Source: Heterodera schachtii (lineage: Eukaryota > Nematoda > Chromadorea > Rhabditida > Heteroderidae). Taken from it: DNA of 64,000 nt. Below the pieces are notes generated by a model, which did not search any database, was not told where the DNA came from, and was given only the letters and a program-made list of their open reading frames with translations. Below are positions 60,241 through 64,000 of this stretch, piece by piece. The translations under genes and the position numbers were made by a program. Location: assembly GCA_023374025.1 (NCBI GenBank), contig SIJG01000209.1, forward strand, positions 59,376 through 123,375, in the 5' to 3' direction. Position 1 is the stretch's first letter, and each line of letters opens with the position of its first letter.

Positions 60241-62657
60241 TTAAGGTTCCGAAAAGTTCAAATTTAAATTCAAATAAAATAAATTTTGATTTAAAATCGA
60301 AAAAAAAATATAGTTTATAATTTAACTAAAAATATCAACGATTATCATTAAAGTAAATTTAAAAAATTCAATTTTATACGTAATTCACGGCAATTAAAAT
60401 TATTACAATATTCCGAATGTTTGTTCAAGCGAGAAGTGTACGTTTTATAAATCAAAATGATTTTTTTAAATTCTGACAAGAACGATTGAAGAAAAAAAAT
60501 TATAAAAAAGGATTAAATGCACCACTAATTATTACAAATAATGAAAAAACAGTTAATAGAGAAAATAATAATTTTATATGAACCCAAAATAATATAATAA
60601 AATTTGGGTATTTTAATAAATCTTATTCAATGTGAACAAAGGACATTTTGAAATAATAAAAGAAATTCGTAAAAATTATGACTAAGTAAAGTATTAAAAG
60701 TAATTATGAATGTTTATTAAAATAATCAGTATTTTAAAATAAAACAAGAAATTCATTATTTTCTTTGTTAATTTTCAGGGACATGTCCTGGATTTCGTCT
60801 TGTTGCAGTAGGTAAGTTTTTTTTATAATTTATCAGATTTTTCGGTCCATTTTTAACGAAATTTTGCTAATAGAGAGAGGTTCCAGTTGACGTAACTGAA
60901 AATTTTAAATGATTTTTTCAAAGAAAATTCTCAAAAAACATATTTTAATCGGTATTGAAAAAGACAGATTAAATTCATATAATATAATTGCTAAAAATAT
61001 GAACTTACCCGACTATCTTTTGAAATCAAAATTCTTTGGATAAAAATATTTTTAAATTATATATATTTTATATTGTTGGGTTAAATATATTGTTACTCAT
61101 CAGATGCAGATGAAAATATTAAAAGAAATAGCTTCATAATTAAATTTGAAATCGATTGGCTAAATGGAAAAAAAGATATCGAGAATATCGTAAAACAATA
61201 TATGCAACCTACCTTTGAAAATTGAGCCACAAAATCACCGCAGAACAATTGGAAAATAAATAGAAGTTTTTAATTAATCATATTGTTTACAACAAAACTT
61301 GCAAATGAAAATAATATTAGTGAATCAATGATATATTTAAAAATTTTACAGTAAAAATAACTATCCTTGAATATTTGATCAGAATAATTAAATTAAAATT
61401 ATACTACAAAAAATATATTATTAAGAAAATAAGTAAAAAATAATGATCAAATCAAAATAATAATATTATCATGAAGTTAATAAATCTATAAAAGTAGAAA
61501 TTAAAAGGCCTATTATGTGAATAAAAATCTTTGTTTTCATGCGAAAAGACATTTATATGCCATTTCTTTTATGTGTATAAAGTCATATTCTGAAATCATC
61601 ACGATTGCCGTGAACGTTTTTTATTTCCAGTCAAATAATATGAATAGAAAACATTTCAATTACTTATCGTAAATAAAAAATTCTCGGAAAACGATTTATT
61701 TTAAATATTTTATTAATGCAAGGTTTATAAAATTATTAAAGTAATGATAATTAAAAATGGTAAATTAAAATAAATAATTGAAAAATATTATTTAATAAAT
61801 TAATTGATTTAAACATAAAAACAAATATAAATAAATAAAACTATATTTATAAAAACAATTTAATAATTTTACATGAATGTTATTGTGCGACTATACCAAT
61901 ATACTTCGAGGAAACACTTGATGAATTAATACAAGACAACATTTATGAAAACTAGACGAAAAAGCACATTGCAAGAAAACATTTGTAAAATGGGAATATA
62001 AAATGTATGAAAGTTTTGAAAACAATGAAATTTTATGGATCATTGCTCAAGGGCTAAATCATAGAATTAATTTTAAAACCATCATTATTGAACATCAATA
62101 CATGTGATATATAATTAAATTTTAATTCAATATAAATAACAATGCATAAACATTCCGAAAAATTGCCATGAACTTCAATCAAATTTAATAAAAATTTATG
62201 CAAAATAATTATTTTAAATATGTCTAAGAGAATTGGTATTCTACCAGGACAACATAAAAAGCAGGATAAATTTTTTCATTGTTTACATTTTTTTTTATTT
62301 TGACAACTTGGCAGTTTTTAAGAAACGAGCTAGCACCAAATAAACATACGAAAAAAGGTAAAAGTAATAAACTATTAATTATATATAAAAATAATTTTAA
62401 TTTCTGAATATATCCCAGCTAAGAAAAAATAAGGAAGAAATGATGGTATCGAAAAGAGAATGGAATAAATATGAAATAAAATTAAATTTTTTTTATAATT
62501 ATTACATGTAATAATTAATTTAATAAATATAATAGAATTTAAAAAATTAACTTAGCCCACATAGTTGAAAAATACTTGAAGGAAAAAGCAACCTAATTAG
62601 AATAAATTCTTTTGATAAAAGAAAAATAAATAAATATGCTTAATTTAATAAAGCAGT
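60241..62657. other. AT-rich intergenic DNA
   Basis: No gene or repeat recognised. Confidence 0.6.
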
Positions 62658-62665
62658 ATCGGAAT

Positions 62666-63822
62666 CAGGGCTGGGCGAAGCTCGGCTTAGCACTCGAAGC
62701 CGAAGCCGAAGGCGAAGCCCAATTTTTATTCGAAGGCGAAGTCCGAAGCACGAAGCCCAAAAAACCCGAAGTTTTCGAAGTTTTCGAAGCCGAAGTTTTT
62801 TCATTTTTTTTTAATTCAAAAAATTTTTTCATCACAAATTTCGGTTAGATATCAAAATTTAATCAATTGACAGAACTGCTAGAGACCAGAGATGGCATTC
62901 CGAGGCCACAAAAATTTTCGAAATCGGAAATCGGAATTCCGGGGGTTAAAATTTTTCGGAAGTCGGAAATCGGAATTCGACCCCAAAAACGTCGCAAATC
63001 GAAATTTTCCAAAAAACATAAAATATAAAAAAAATTTCTAAGTATTTTAATAGGCTAAATTTTTTAATTCTTAACCAAGTAACGGGACCGGGAATTTTGG
63101 GCACAACCGGGACTTTTTGTGTTGAAAAACCGGGAATTTTTGGCTGGGAAAACCGCGAAAAACCCCGGGAATTTCCAGGTCCCGGTCAAAACTGGTCAAA
63201 ACCGGGACCTTGGTACTCTGTTTTCCGTGTCCAGGTCCCGGTCCCGTCCTACCCTAGTATATTCGATTGAAAAAAGTATTCAATGATTTTCATAAAAATC
63301 TTTTCATATCATTTTACATTAGTTTTTTCTGGCGCTTTCTTTCATAGATTTTTTGGAACAAGGGGGCAGGGCGTCCGGCGGTGCCGATAGTCGCCGCTGG
63401 GGAAATTTTGTAATTTTTAATGCGCTTTGTTAATAGATTGAGTCCAAAAATGAAAACATTTTGCGATTTTAATTGTTAAAATGTATTGTTTTTCGTCGAA
63501 AAAAAGTAATAATTTGAAAAATTAGAAGAAAACATATACTTGGAGGGGGACCCGATCCAAAGCAAAAGGAATGAAAAGAAGCAAGCGCACTACCCCTTGA
63601 CCACTCATGTGACTATACAGGGGAGTTAATAAACATATATGTATTAAATTCAAGTTTATCAAAAGAAAAGCCAATCATTAGGGGTGCATTTTTCACTTCG
63701 AAAACTCAGTCTTTAGGGGTGTATTTTTCCCGAAACTTCGGGTAAAATAGCCGAAGCCGAAGCACGAAGTTCTAAGCTCAAAAAACCCGAAGTTTTCGAA
63801 GCCGAAGTTTAGCCCAGCCCTG
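62666..63822. mobile_element. hAT element, non-autonomous, 1157 bp
   Basis: The left end CAGGGCTGGGC matches the inverse of the right end GCCCAGCCCTG. The flanks carry a perfect 8-bp target duplication ATCGGAAT (62658-62665 and 63823-63830). An 8-bp duplication and CAGGG ends are typical of the hAT superfamily. Both subterminal regions are rich in CGAAGC/CGAAGTTTT repeats. The interior holds nested material: a CGGAAATCGGAATT repeat (about 62920-62975) and an inverted block with GGGACCGGGAA (about 63084-63245). No transposase frame. Confidence 0.85.
63084..63245. mobile_element. Nested inverted repeat GGGACCGGGA
   Basis: ACGGGACCGGGAATTTTGGG at 63084 faces CCAGGTCCCGGTCCCGT ending near 63246. 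Several ACCGGGA and GGTCCCGG motifs lie between. It looks like a small hAT-type MITE inserted in the larger hAT element; the exact ends are unclear. Confidence 0.45.
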
Positions 63823-63830
63823 ATCGGAAT

Positions 63831-64000
63831 CCCGGTTTCCTTTTTGAAATAATTCCATATCTTGAATTTTGTTACAACATGTCTCCCTTTTTATACTTTT
63901 ATCGGGGGTCTCACTCAAAATTTAGGACAATCTGAAAAATCAGGACACAGCAATAATTAAATTACTGACCATTTATCAAAATTAATGTCTTTCGTCCCAA
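63831..64000. other. Right edge of window, no feature
   Basis: Short AT-rich stretch to the end of the window with nothing recognised. Confidence 0.6.

Overview
The window is eukaryotic, very AT-rich and almost gene-free. Its one large coding structure is a BEL/Pao LTR retrotransposon that carries an envelope-like gene (the Semotivirus/Belpaoviridae type, known from Ascaris Tas and Caenorhabditis Cer elements). With the many small TIR elements and the AT content, this points to a nematode; a plant-parasitic tylenchid would fit but is not shown. I found no complete host gene and no convincing tRNA or rRNA gene.

Layout. 1-10031: AT-rich DNA with small repeats: a hAT-like inverted-repeat remnant (713-1219), a 1.3-1.4 kb direct duplication (2516-3917 and 4846-6150), a multi-unit TIR element (7079-7836) and an inverted repeat (9683-9951). 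10032-30322: the BEL/Pao element, minus strand, 20.3 kb, LTRs about 821 and 825 bp, candidate 4-bp target duplication TTGC. 30323-45000: AT-rich, with a 2.45 kb TIR element (31699-34148), a CCAAT-bearing dispersed repeat (37258) and a mariner-like remnant (43466). 45095-47540: a GC-rich island of tandem repeats and satellite. 48960-50350: foldback elements with a GC-rich cruciform core, then a second CCAAT repeat. 50351-64000: AT-rich, with a short reading frame carrying a Fic-type motif (57986), a hAT-like MITE (59495-59970) and a clean hAT element with 8-bp target duplication (62666-63822).

The BEL/Pao element. Read on the minus strand from right to left: 5' LTR, primer binding site, a 534-nt leader with six hairpins that show the same loop motif, gag with three zinc knuckles, protease, reverse transcriptase, RNase H, integrase, a DUF5641-like domain, a long unassigned region, and an envelope-like module (hydrophobic segment, Thr/Ser-rich stalk, Cys-rich ectodomain, C-terminal membrane anchor), then the 3' LTR. 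It is heavily rearranged. A 1544-bp tandem duplication shifts the frame between gag and pol. An 869-bp TIR element cuts the envelope gene. A 5.58-kb tandem duplication repeats RNase H-integrase-envelope plus half of that TIR element. The only reverse transcriptase has Tyr at the first catalytic Asp position. The LTRs are nearly identical, yet the two 5.58-kb copies differ by roughly 2% over their middle, mostly at silent sites, so the copies seem older than the insertion of the whole element.
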